A program made the translations under genes and the position numbers. Shown here piece after piece: positions 49,501-56,420 of a DNA stretch of 56,420 nt; within the stretch, counting starts at the first letter, position 1, and the number at the start of each line of letters is the position of its first letter. The notes beneath the pieces were generated by a model, which ran no database searches, was not told the origin of the DNA, and saw only the letters and a list, made by a program, of their open reading frames with translations. The DNA comes from Streptomyces inusitatus (lineage in GTDB: Bacteria; Actinomycetota; Actinomycetes; Streptomycetales; Streptomycetaceae), in contig NZ_BMWG01000034.1 in NCBI RefSeq assembly GCF_014651115.1, positions 1-56,420 on the forward strand, read 5' to 3'.

Positions 49501-52500
49501 CCAGCCAGAAGCCGGTGCGCGGCCCACCGGGCGCCGGGCGTGCGACCGGCCGCCAGACGACCTCGTGGAGCCAGTCGGTCCGCCGGGGGGACGCCGTACG
49601 GAGTACGAGGAAGCGCAGCCGTACGCCGCCGAGTTCGGCGAGCAGCTCGCCGTCCTCGTCGCGTACCTCGACATCGCCGACGACGGCGTCCGGCCGGTCC
49701 TCGGTGCGTACCGCGTGGCTCCAGACCGGCCCGCGCGGGCGTCGGTGGAGACGGACCCGGTCGATGCCGCCGAGGACGAAGGCGTCGTGTTCGCCGTCGG
49801 CGCGGAAGCTCTCGAAAGCCGCCGCCAGGGTGTGTCCGCAGGCGTCGAGCAGCGCGGGGTGGAAGTGATGGGCCGGGTCGCCGTCGGGGACGGACGCCGG
49901 GGGCTCGATGCGGGCGAGCGCCTCGCCGTCCCGCCGCCAGAGCCGGGTGACGCCCCGGAAGGCCCCGAGCCACTGGTTGCCCTTGGCGGCGAAGCGGCGG
50001 TAGAACTCCTCGCCGGGGAGTTCCGCCCCCTCGCTCCGCGCCCGTTCGCGGGAGGCGACCTCGGCACGCGCCGCGGCGGGCGGCCCTTCACCAGGGTCCA
50101 GTAGGCCGGTGACATTGCGCCGGTGCTCCGACTGGTCGTGGTGGCGGCTGCCGATCTCGAAGCCCCAGCCTCCTTCGGGGTCCTGGCGCAGTGTTACGCG
50201 GACCACGGGCGGCGGCTCGGACCCGGTGAGGAAGATGCCCTCGTGGTAGGTGACGTCCCGGATGGCGGGCACGGTCCCGAAGACGGTGGCGGCCGCCGCC
50301 GCGGCCATCTCGATGTAGGCGGTGCCGGGGATGATGACGACGCCCTGGACCTGGTGGTCCCGGAGGTAGGCGTTGGCCGTGAGGTCGAGAGGGCCTTCCC
50401 AGACCCGGTCACCGCCTGTGCCCGTGCCCGTGCCCGCGTCGGCCACGGGGGCGCCCAGCAGGGGATGGCCGGGCGGCGCGGCGGACGGCGCGGCGGGCGG
50501 GGCGGCGGATTCGGTGCCGGACGTGGGGCGCTCGGGGAACCAGTACCGCTGCCGCTGCCAGGCCGGGCCGGGCAGCCGGACGTAGCGCGCCTCCGGTTCG
50601 AAGATCCGGCCGAGGTCGACCGGGTGTCCGCTCAGCCGTACGGCGGCGAGCGAGTCGAGCAGGGCCGCGAGTTCGGGGGTGTTGCGGCGGGTGGATCCCA
50701 CCGCGAGGGCCCTGCCGGGCGACTGGTAGGCGTACTCGCTCATCGCCGGGGTGAGGATGGGGTGCGGGCTGATCTCGATGAATACGGTCGGGCCCTCGTC
50801 CAGCAGCTTCTGGACGACGGGTCCGAATCGCACCGGCTCCCGCAGATTGCGCGCCCAGTAGGCCGCGTCGAGACCGGTTCCGTCGACGGGCTCCGCGTCG
50901 ACGGTGGAGTACATGGGGACGGATCCGGCGCGCGGGGCGAGGGAGCCGAGGGCTTCGAGGAGGGGCTCGCGCAGCGGCTCCACCTGGGGGCCGTGCGAGG
51001 CGAAGTCGACCCGCACCAGCCGGCAGAAGACACCGCGCTCCTGGAGCGAGGTCAGCAGCTCCCGCATCGCGTCGCCGTCGCCGGAGAGCACGGTCGAGGT
51101 GGGCCCGTTGATCGCGGCGACGGAGATGAGACCGGCGTACCGGCTCAGCTCCTCGGCGGCGTCCTCGGCCCCGAGTTCCACGGAGGCCATCGCCCCGTTC
51201 CCGGAGACCGACTTGGCCAGGGCGCTGCGCCGGCAGATGACGGCCGCCGCGTCCGCCACACCGAGGGAGCCCGCGACGCAGGCGGCGGCCGCCTCGCCCA
51301 TGCTGTGGCCGACGACGTAGTCGGGTTCGACGCCCCAGGACCGCCAGAGGGCGGCGAGCGCCACCTCGACCGCCCACAGGGTGGGCTGGATGACGTCGAC
51401 GCCTTCGAGCGCTCCGCCGCCGGTGAGCCGGTCCATCACGGACCAGCCGGTCTCGGCGCGGACCGCCGCGTCGCACTCTTCGAGCGCCCTGCGGAACACA
51501 GGCTCGGCCGTGAGCAGCTCACGGCCCATGCCGACCCACTGCGAGCCCTGGCCCGGGAAGACGAAGACCACCCGGGAGCGTTCCTCGTACACCTCGTCGG
51601 CGGACCGGGTGAGGGGGCCGGGCTCGTCCTCCAGGAACGCCGACAGCCTGCCGGTCAGCTCCTTGCGGGTGGAGCCGACGACGGTCAGCCGGCTCTCGTG
51701 GCTGTCGCGGCGGGTGGCCGCGCTGTAGCAGATGTCGCGCAGCGGGGTCTCGTGGCCCGCGCCGCCCGGCTCCAGATGGCGCAGATAGCGGGCGGCGGTC
51801 TCGCGGAGGGTCTCCGGGCTGTGCGAGGAGAGACTCAGCAGCCGGGGGCGGCCGTCCTCCTCGGGCGCGGTGGCGGGGGCGGGCTCGGTCCGCGCCGGGT
51901 GGTGTGCGCCGAGGACGATGTGCACATTGGTGCCGGAGATGCCGAAGGAGCTGACGCCGGCGATTCCCGGCCGTTCGTCCTGGGGCCACTCCCGGGTCCG
52001 CTGGGGCACGTGCAGCGGGGTGTTCGCCCAGTCGATCGCCGATGTCAGCTCGGCGCTGTGCAGGCTGGGCGGGATCACCCCGTGCTCCAGGCACATCACC
52101 GCCTTGATCAGACCGGCGATCCCGGCGGCGCCCTCCGCGTGCCCGATGTTCGTCTTGACGGAGCCCACGATCAGCGGCCGGTCCGCGGGCCGGTCCGCGC
52201 CGAGCACGGCCGCCAGCGCACCCAGCTCGACCGGGTCGCCCACCGGGGTGCCGGTGCCGTGCGCCTCCACGTAGTCGACCCTGGACGGGTGGATTCCGGC
52301 GTCGGCGTAGGCCGCCCGCAGGGTCTTCTCCTGTCCCGACCGCGCGGGGGCCATCATCGCGCCGCCGCTCCGGCCGTCGTTGACGGTGGCGGAGCCGAGG
52401 ATGACCGCGCGGACGGCGTCCCCGTCGGCGATCGCGTCCTTGAGGAGTTTGAGGACGACGACGCCGACGCCTTCGCTGCGGACGAAGCCGTTCGCCGACG

Positions 52501-53272
52501 CCGACGCGAACTTGCAGCGGCCGTCGGGCGAGAGCATCTTGCCGCTGGAGAAGGTGATGCTCTCCTCGGGGACGAGGATGAGATTGACCCCGCCGGCCAG
52601 CGCCAGGGTGGATTCGCCGCCGCGCAGACTCTGGCAGGCCAGATGAACGGCGGTGAGGGAGGAGGAGCAGGCGGTGTCGACGGTGAGGCTGGGGCCCTGG
52701 AGATCGAAGGCGTAGGAGAGTCTGCCGGAGAGGACACTGGGTGTGGATCCGGCGTTGGCGTAGATGTCGAGGACTCCCGAACGGCTCATCGCGTCCCAGT
52801 AGTTACGGCCCAGGGAGCCGATGAAGACTCCGGTGCGGCCGTCCGCCAGCCGCTCCCTGGTGAAACCCGCGTCCTCGGCGGCGGCAGCGGTGGTCTCCAG
52901 GAGTAATCGCTGCTGGGGGTCCATGTGGTGGGCCTCGCGCGGGGCCACGCCGAAGAAGTCGGCGTCGAACTCGTCGATTCCGTCGAGGAATCCGCCCCAG
53001 CGGCTGACGATCTTCCCGGGCTTTCCCGGACAGGGGTCGTAGAATTCCTCTATGTCGAATCGGCTGGCCGGTACTTCGCTTATGCTGTCGTGTCCTTCGC
53101 CCAGGCGTGACCAGAACTCGGTGAGATCGGCGGCTCCCGGGAATGTGCACGCCATGCCCACCACGGCGACAGCGGGGCCGTTCCCCTCGGGGTTTTCCTT
53201 GGAGTTTTCCTTGGAGTCTTCCTTGTGGATCTGGCGGTCGTCGGATGTCTCGCGGCGCTTGCGGCTGGCCAT
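46580..53272 (-). CDS. Type I polyketide synthase, fully reducing (KS-AT-DH-ER-KR-ACP)
   Basis: This 2230-residue single-module PKS extends an acyl chain and reduces it completely. KS (about 35-460): Cys about 202 in DTACSSS, His in EAHGTGTPVGD and NIGHAEGAAG. AT (about 560-880): GHSMGE, VDVIQ before it and FASH later, which favours methylmalonyl over malonyl units. DH (about 935-1230): HQVQGVVIIP and LLDACG. ER (about 1480-1800): HSATGGVGLAAIQ. KR (about 1845-2030): GGLGGIG and AYAAAN. ACP: GLDSLM with Ser about 2185. There is no thioesterase. This is the domain order of mycocerosic-acid-type synthases, so iterative use is possible. ATG 53272 follows GAGGAG. The KAS III and NRPS-TE genes lie immediately upstream on the same strand. 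Confidence 0.94.
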   Translation of the reverse strand: MASRKRRETSDDRQIHKEDSKENSKENPEGNGPAVAVVGMACTFPGAADLTEFWSRLGEGHDSISEVPASRFDIEEFYDPCPGKPGKIVSRWGGFLDGIDEFDADFFGVAPREAHHMDPQQRLLLETTAAAAEDAGFTRERLADGRTGVFIGSLGRNYWDAMSRSGVLDIYANAGSTPSVLSGRLSYAFDLQGPSLTVDTACSSSLTAVHLACQSLRGGESTLALAGGVNLILVPEESITFSSGKMLSPDGRCKFASASANGFVRSEGVGVVVLKLLKDAIADGDAVRAVILGSATVNDGRSGGAMMAPARSGQEKTLRAAYADAGIHPSRVDYVEAHGTGTPVGDPVELGALAAVLGADRPADRPLIVGSVKTNIGHAEGAAGIAGLIKAVMCLEHGVIPPSLHSAELTSAIDWANTPLHVPQRTREWPQDERPGIAGVSSFGISGTNVHIVLGAHHPARTEPAPATAPEEDGRPRLLSLSSHSPETLRETAARYLRHLEPGGAGHETPLRDICYSAATRRDSHESRLTVVGSTRKELTGRLSAFLEDEPGPLTRSADEVYEERSRVVFVFPGQGSQWVGMGRELLTAEPVFRRALEECDAAVRAETGWSVMDRLTGGGALEGVDVIQPTLWAVEVALAALWRSWGVEPDYVVGHSMGEAAAACVAGSLGVADAAAVICRRSALAKSVSGNGAMASVELGAEDAAEELSRYAGLISVAAINGPTSTVLSGDGDAMRELLTSLQERGVFCRLVRVDFASHGPQVEPLREPLLEALGSLAPRAGSVPMYSTVDAEPVDGTGLDAAYWARNLREPVRFGPVVQKLLDEGPTVFIEISPHPILTPAMSEYAYQSPGRALAVGSTRRNTPELAALLDSLAAVRLSGHPVDLGRIFEPEARYVRLPGPAWQRQRYWFPERPTSGTESAAPPAAPSAAPPGHPLLGAPVADAGTGTGTGGDRVWEGPLDLTANAYLRDHQVQGVVIIPGTAYIEMAAAAAATVFGTVPAIRDVTYHEGIFLTGSEPPPVVRVTLRQDPEGGWGFEIGSRHHDQSEHRRNVTGLLDPGEGPPAAARAEVASRERARSEGAELPGEEFYRRFAAKGNQWLGAFRGVTRLWRRDGEALARIEPPASVPDGDPAHHFHPALLDACGHTLAAAFESFRADGEHDAFVLGGIDRVRLHRRPRGPVWSHAVRTEDRPDAVVGDVEVRDEDGELLAELGGVRLRFLVLRTASPRRTDWLHEVVWRPVARPAPGGPRTGFWLVLADRSDTADTLKGMLGGRVIVVTSGAALAKRAPDRYETGPDDYRELLAEVRGEVGDSRCEGIVHLWSRDARDPGPLGGSAAGATASAARLGGHSVLRLTRALEGTPWYGSGLWLVTEGAQRLPDHPGGMSVGQATVWGLGRSLIQERGSARCVLIDLPAGAGRGAAGLLGAELLAQDDGENQIAFRGGRRYTARLVAHTPALAPAPAPALAPALAPEPVTAVTAPAVLPPAFEVRSRTAGLLDELGPVPVERRAPGPGEVAIRVTRTALNYRDVLTAMGAYPGLGDAAPLGWECVGVITELGDGVAGLLPGDEVVALSEGALASHVVTSAHLVGRIPARLTAEEALTLPAAYLTAYYGLCELARLAPGERVLIHSATGGVGLAAIQLARWRGAEIYATAGSPRKRALLKTLGVKHVFDSRSTAFADEVAAATRGDGVDVVLNSLAGDAIPRSLSVLAPYGRYVELSKKDLIENSSIGLLPFSKNLAFFSMDLVDMLRHRPRRAGELLERVLELVEGRAVEPLPYEEYGIADVEAAFRRMARAQHIGKVLVRLDDTEEPAAVPAVPVPVPVPVPAAASAAVLPSGDGGPVLVSDGAYVVTGGLGGIGLKLAAWLVERGARELILLGRSPLGDRAGLLRELERGGARVAYHAVDVADEDALRAVFGEHESAGLPPVRGVLHAAGVIELASAAETEPEQFDAMIGPKVTGAWNLHRLLEGSPLDFFVLFSSASAVLGSPMLGAYAAANAGLDALAHHRRDLGLPALSVNWGFWSSVGMVARYDDEHERSLAPRGIESFTPEEGIGLLQSIWGSRAAQLTVLAADWGRWSAAYPDAARDPLLRELVTEMGPPPPPPPPPPVPVPVPVASVAEAEAEAVTEAAVPSPGPEGPGSDGDPGTVRAFLTQRIAKVLALPTRRLHDRKPLNRQGLDSLMATEVRSQVQREYGVMVPMARMLGGQSLTDLADFITDELAGRA
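46881..46961 (-). repeat. Stacked tandem repeats in KR-ACP linker
   Basis: Three neighbouring six-base repeats (GCTTCG, GGGACC and GGGGGC) encode Glu/Ala, Val/Pro and poly-Pro runs between KR and ACP. They form a flexible linker. Confidence 0.88.
47780..47810 (-). repeat. Hexanucleotide repeat (GGGGAC) in ER-KR linker
   Basis: About five copies encode an alternating Val-Pro run between the ER and KR domains. Confidence 0.86.
48850..48900 (-). repeat. Hexanucleotide repeat in linker before ER
   Basis: CCAGGG/CCGGGG-type units encode Ala-Pro and Ala-Leu repeats just ahead of the ER domain. Confidence 0.84.
50414..50436 (-). repeat. Hexanucleotide repeat near start of DH
   Basis: About three copies of GTGCCC encode a short Gly-Thr run in the early DH domain, as in the unrelated NRPS E1 insertion. 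Confidence 0.75.
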
Positions 53273-53288
53273 GTGAACTCCTCGGTTG

Positions 53289-54320
53289 TCAGATCGCCCA
53301 GGGGGCGGCCGCGTCGATGGTCAGCACGGCGCTGCTGACCACGAAACCCGGTGCCGCGCCCGCGAGCAGTACATGGTCTCCGGGCTTGAGCAGCCCCATC
53401 GACACATAGTGGTCGAGCGCCACCACGTGATCGCTCGCCGCGAGATGACCGACGGTACGTCCGAAGTCCCAGCTCGACTTCGACTCCGGAATTCCGAGAG
53501 GGTCGAGGAAGAATTGCGCGACAAGGTAGTGGCCCTGGTTCACATAGATCGCCCTGGCGATGTCTCCGACGCCTATCCCGGCCTCGTCCAGCGAGCGCAG
53601 CGCCACATCGGCCTGCCACTTCGCGATGGTCTCGTTGACCTCCGCGAGCGTCCGGTCCGCGCGGCTGAAGTGCCGGGCCCGCTCGACCATGTCGATGGTG
53701 GCCCGGCCGTGCGGGTCGAACAGCGGCTCGCCGCCCCGGTGCAGCCCTTCCAGCTCGGGGATCATCAGCTGGTTGACCGATCGCACCCGGGCGATGCCGC
53801 CGGTGGTGTCGAGCAGCATCGCGCTCCCGGCGTCCCCGATCACCGTGCCCGGGCCGTAGCCGCGCCAGCGGTCGGCCCGGGGGGAGGTGAAGTTGTCCGC
53901 CGTGGTCAGGAGCGCGGTCGTGCTCATGGGGTCCAGGCTGAGCCGGCCGGCCGCCAGCTCCATGGCGGCCAGCATTCCGTTGCAGCCCTGCTGTATTTCG
54001 AAGGCGGGGATGTTCCCGGCTCCGATTTCCCGGGCGATGTATCCGCCCGGGTACCACATTTCGGGGCCTTGTCGCAGTACACAGGAGTGCACCAGCAGAT
54101 CCACCGACGACGCGTCGGAGCCCGCTCTGGTCAAGGCGTCACGGGCGGCGGAGACCGCCATGTCCACGGGTGGGGTGTCACCGGCTATCAGGGTTCCGGT
54201 GACACCGGAGTCCAGCATGAGGATCTCGTCGTACAGACCCATGTCGACGGCTCGGCGACTGGTCATTCGCTCGGGAAGGTAGGTACCCAGCCCGCTGATG
54301 TAGAGATTCTCCAGCTTCAT
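53289..54320 (-). CDS. KAS III-like acyltransferase or ketosynthase
   Basis: The 343-residue protein has the thiolase fold of FabH-type enzymes with Cys 113 in IQQGCNGML. The usual His-Asn pair is not seen in its normal context: the HQAN site reads YVNQGH and the GNTSAAS site reads VGHLAASD, giving His 292 and Asp 297. A Cys-His-Asp set of this kind is, as I recall, found in CerJ/DpsC-like proteins that transfer acyl groups or select unusual starters. ATG 54320 follows AGGAGG by five bases. It sits between the NRPS-TE gene and the PKS gene (16 bp before the PKS start), so it probably loads or transfers the acyl group for the PKS or the peptide. Confidence 0.87.
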   Translation of the reverse strand: MKLENLYISGLGTYLPERMTSRRAVDMGLYDEILMLDSGVTGTLIAGDTPPVDMAVSAARDALTRAGSDASSVDLLVHSCVLRQGPEMWYPGGYIAREIGAGNIPAFEIQQGCNGMLAAMELAAGRLSLDPMSTTALLTTADNFTSPRADRWRGYGPGTVIGDAGSAMLLDTTGGIARVRSVNQLMIPELEGLHRGGEPLFDPHGRATIDMVERARHFSRADRTLAEVNETIAKWQADVALRSLDEAGIGVGDIARAIYVNQGHYLVAQFFLDPLGIPESKSSWDFGRTVGHLAASDHVVALDHYVSMGLLKPGDHVLLAGAAPGFVVSSAVLTIDAAAPWAI

Positions 54321-54341
54321 AAACGCCTCCTGGGCGGGCGG

Positions 54342-56420
54342 TCACGGCCGGGATGCGCGGCGCGACAGTTTCTGGGAGATGAGTGAACCGATGCGGCGCA
54401 GCGGCCCCGGATTCGCCATCTCGCCGTGTTCGCAGGCGATCGGATGGTTCTCCACCCGGCCGTTCACATGGGGGGTCCAAGCCTCGTGGCTCATCCAGTC
54501 CTCGATTCGCCCCTCGGTGGCGGTGAAGAAGAGAACATCGCCGTCGTAAACCACCGGTTCATGCGCTTCGACGAGGCGGATGTTGTTGGTGACGATGTCG
54601 ACGAGGGAGCGCATCCGCGCCGAGGTGAGACCGGCGAACGGGGAACCGTCCTCGGGGACGAGTTCCATGAGCTTGGGCAGATCGAGAGCGCTCCGGGCCG
54701 GCTCGCCGGCGTCCCGGCCGAGGCCTTCCAGCAGCAGTCGCGCGATCTCTTGATCGCCGGGGATCTTTCCGGCGAGCGGGGGGTTGGGGTAGGAGTCCAG
54801 CAGGGCCAGCAGGGCGACCTCTTCGCCCTGTTCCCGCAGCCGGGCGGCGATCGCGTGGGCGACGATTCCGCCGTACGACCAGCCGAGGAGATGGTAGGGG
54901 CCGGCCGGCTGGACGGCGCGCAGGGTGTTCACATAGTCGGCGGCCATGTCGTCCAGCGCGGTGGGAGGTTCCTCTCCGTCGGACATGCCTCGGGCCTGGA
55001 GGCCGTAGATGGGGTGCCCGGTGTCGATGCCGCTCATCAGGCCCGCGTAGCACCAGCTCAGTCCGCCGGCCGGGTGTACGCAGAAGATCGGCGGCTTGGT
55101 TCCGCGCGGCCGGAGCGGCAGCAGGGCGGCGAAGGAGTCGCCGGTCCCGCCGCCGTCGGGGTCCAGCTCGGCGAGCGCGGCGACGGTCGGGAACTCGAAG
55201 AGGGTCCTGATGGTGTGCTGGACACCGAGGGTCTCCCGTACCCGGCTGATGAGCCGGGTGGCGAGGAGGGAGTGACCGCCCAGCTCGAAGAAGTCGTCGT
55301 GGATTCCCACGCGCGGCAGTTCGAGCACTTCGGCGAAGAGCCGGCTCAGGGTGGCTTCCTGAGGTGTGCGGGGTGTGTCGTCGGTGATGGCGGTGGTGAA
55401 GTCGGGGGCGGGCAGGGCCTGTCGGTCGAGCTTGCCGTTGACCGTGCGGGGAAGACCGTCCAGGACGACGACCGCGGCCGGGACCATGTGGTCGGGGAGA
55501 TGGCGGGCCAGCTCCCGCCGTACCACCGCACCGTCCAGAACCACCCCGGCACGCGGGACGACGTACCCGACGAGGCGGCGGTCGTCCGGCCGGTCGGAGC
55601 GGACCGCGACGGCGGCCTGGGCGACCTGCGCGTCACGGAGGAGTACGGCCTCGATCTCACCCAGCTCGATACGGAAACCCCGCACCTTCACCTGATCGTC
55701 GGCCCGGCCGACATACTCCAGACTGCCGTCCCGCAGTCGGCGCACCAGATCCCCCGTCCGGTACATCCGCGTCCCCGCCGGACCGTACGGATCGGCGACG
55801 AACCGGCCCGCCGTGAGGACGGCGCGTCCCGCGTAGCCGCGCGCGAGACCCTCACCCGATATGTAGAGTTCGCCGGTGACGCCGACGGGCACGAGCCTGA
55901 GGGCGGGGTCGAGGACATGGAGGCGGGTCCCGGTGACGGGACGGCCGATGGGCGGACGGGCATCGCCGGTCAGAGGCCGGGAGAGCGCGGCGCAGACCGT
56001 GGACTCGGTCGGCCCGTAGGCGTTGATCATCCGCCGACCCGGCGCCCAGCGTCCCACCAGTTCACCCGCGCACGCCTCACCGCCCACCACCAGGGTCTCC
56101 AGTGAAGGGAGTTCGGCCTCCGCGAGACCCGACAGGACCGTCGGCGGGATCAACGCGTGCGTGATCCGGTTCCGCTCCAGCTCACGAACCAGGTCCTCAC
56201 CGCCGAGACGGCCCGCCGGAGCCACCACCAGCGCCCCCGACGACGCGAACGCCATCAGCATCTCCATCACCGCCGCGTCAAAACTGAACGACGCCAGCTG
56301 CAACACCCGACTGTCCGTGCTCAGCCCGAAGCGCTCCACCTGCTCCGCCGCCAGTACCCCCAGCCCCGTATGCGACACCACCACACCCTTCGGCCGGCCC
56401 GTCGACCCCGAGGTGTAGAT
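54342..56420 (-). CDS. NRPS terminal module A-T-TE, 5' end outside window
   Basis: The visible 692 residues start inside an A domain (YTSGSTGRPKG at the right edge) and continue with A10 (NGKLDRQALP), a carrier domain (FFELGGHSLLATRL) and a type I thioesterase with Ser in GWSYGG, Asp in LLDSYP and His in CEHGEM. It is therefore the last NRPS module, which releases the product by hydrolysis or cyclisation. The hand-read pocket is D-A-M-L-L-V-A-V-C; the substrate is not assigned. The carrier motif GGHS fits a module without epimerisation. It lies 21 bp upstream of the KAS III gene on the same strand. Confidence 0.93.
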   Translation of the reverse strand: MYTSGSTGRPKGVVVSHTGLGVLAAEQVERFGLSTDSRVLQLASFSFDAAVMEMLMAFASSGALVVAPAGRLGGEDLVRELERNRITHALIPPTVLSGLAEAELPSLETLVVGGEACAGELVGRWAPGRRMINAYGPTESTVCAALSRPLTGDARPPIGRPVTGTRLHVLDPALRLVPVGVTGELYISGEGLARGYAGRAVLTAGRFVADPYGPAGTRMYRTGDLVRRLRDGSLEYVGRADDQVKVRGFRIELGEIEAVLLRDAQVAQAAVAVRSDRPDDRRLVGYVVPRAGVVLDGAVVRRELARHLPDHMVPAAVVVLDGLPRTVNGKLDRQALPAPDFTTAITDDTPRTPQEATLSRLFAEVLELPRVGIHDDFFELGGHSLLATRLISRVRETLGVQHTIRTLFEFPTVAALAELDPDGGGTGDSFAALLPLRPRGTKPPIFCVHPAGGLSWCYAGLMSGIDTGHPIYGLQARGMSDGEEPPTALDDMAADYVNTLRAVQPAGPYHLLGWSYGGIVAHAIAARLREQGEEVALLALLDSYPNPPLAGKIPGDQEIARLLLEGLGRDAGEPARSALDLPKLMELVPEDGSPFAGLTSARMRSLVDIVTNNIRLVEAHEPVVYDGDVLFFTATEGRIEDWMSHEAWTPHVNGRVENHPIACEHGEMANPGPLRRIGSLISQKLSRRASRP

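Noticed and set aside
46580..56420. The PKS and NRPS-TE genes as part of the Hpg/Dpg cluster
   Set aside because: The first NRPS starts with A and needs no acyl starter; 10 kb of unrelated genes lie between; and no StrR-type box precedes these genes. Joint function is not excluded, but separate clusters are simpler.

Overview
The window is very GC-rich actinobacterial DNA, most like Streptomyces. It has GTG starts, strong third-position GC bias, long antisense shadow frames and several secondary-metabolite genes. No rRNA, tRNA, CRISPR array or intact mobile element was seen.

Region 1 (1 to about 35.6 kb) is a large part of a biosynthetic cluster for a nonribosomal peptide rich in 4-hydroxyphenylglycine (Hpg) and 3,5-dihydroxyphenylglycine (Dpg). 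On the minus strand, a giant NRPS gene (5' end at 15495, running off the left edge) starts with an adenylation domain and reads A-T-E / C-A-T-E / C-A-T / C-A-T-E, predicting an N-terminus with D, D, L, D configuration. Upstream of it lie an ABC exporter and an MbtH-like protein. Divergent from these is an OmpR-type two-component system. Then come an alpha/beta hydrolase, dpgC, dpgB, dpgA and the aminotransferase hpgT, a large LuxR-type ATPase regulator, prephenate dehydrogenase, the divergent hmaS-hmo pair, a StrR/Bbr-type ParB-fold activator and a DAHP synthase. Together these supply the precursors (DAHP to prephenate to 4-hydroxyphenylpyruvate to Hpg; malonyl-CoA to Dpg), the assembly line, export and regulation. 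No P450, halogenase or glycosyltransferase gene is present in the window. The pattern resembles feglymycin more than a glycopeptide antibiotic.

Three perfect GTCCAA-N17-TTGGAC palindromes, the box type I recall for Bbr/StrR-family activators, lie before the mbtH gene, before the hydrolase and before the hpgT-dpgABC operon. A fourth, with one mismatch, lies between the converging ends of hmo and the activator gene. They outline a probable regulon.

Region 2 (about 36 to 45.6 kb) looks like an unrelated spacer: a DoxX-like membrane protein, a secreted subtilase with a malectin-like tail, a Ser/Thr kinase with an HGD catalytic loop, a 3' scrap of a GNAT acetyltransferase gene, and a large membrane protein ending in a periplasmic-binding-protein-like domain.

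Region 3 (45.8 kb to the right edge) is probably the end of a second cluster: a LuxR-type regulator with a degenerate receiver, a fully reducing PKS (KS-AT-DH-ER-KR-ACP), a KAS III homologue with a Cys-His-Asp arrangement, and the last NRPS module (A-T-TE, truncated by the window). It has no StrR-type box.

Functions, domain borders and A-domain pocket residues were assigned by eye from motifs. Substrate calls are tentative.
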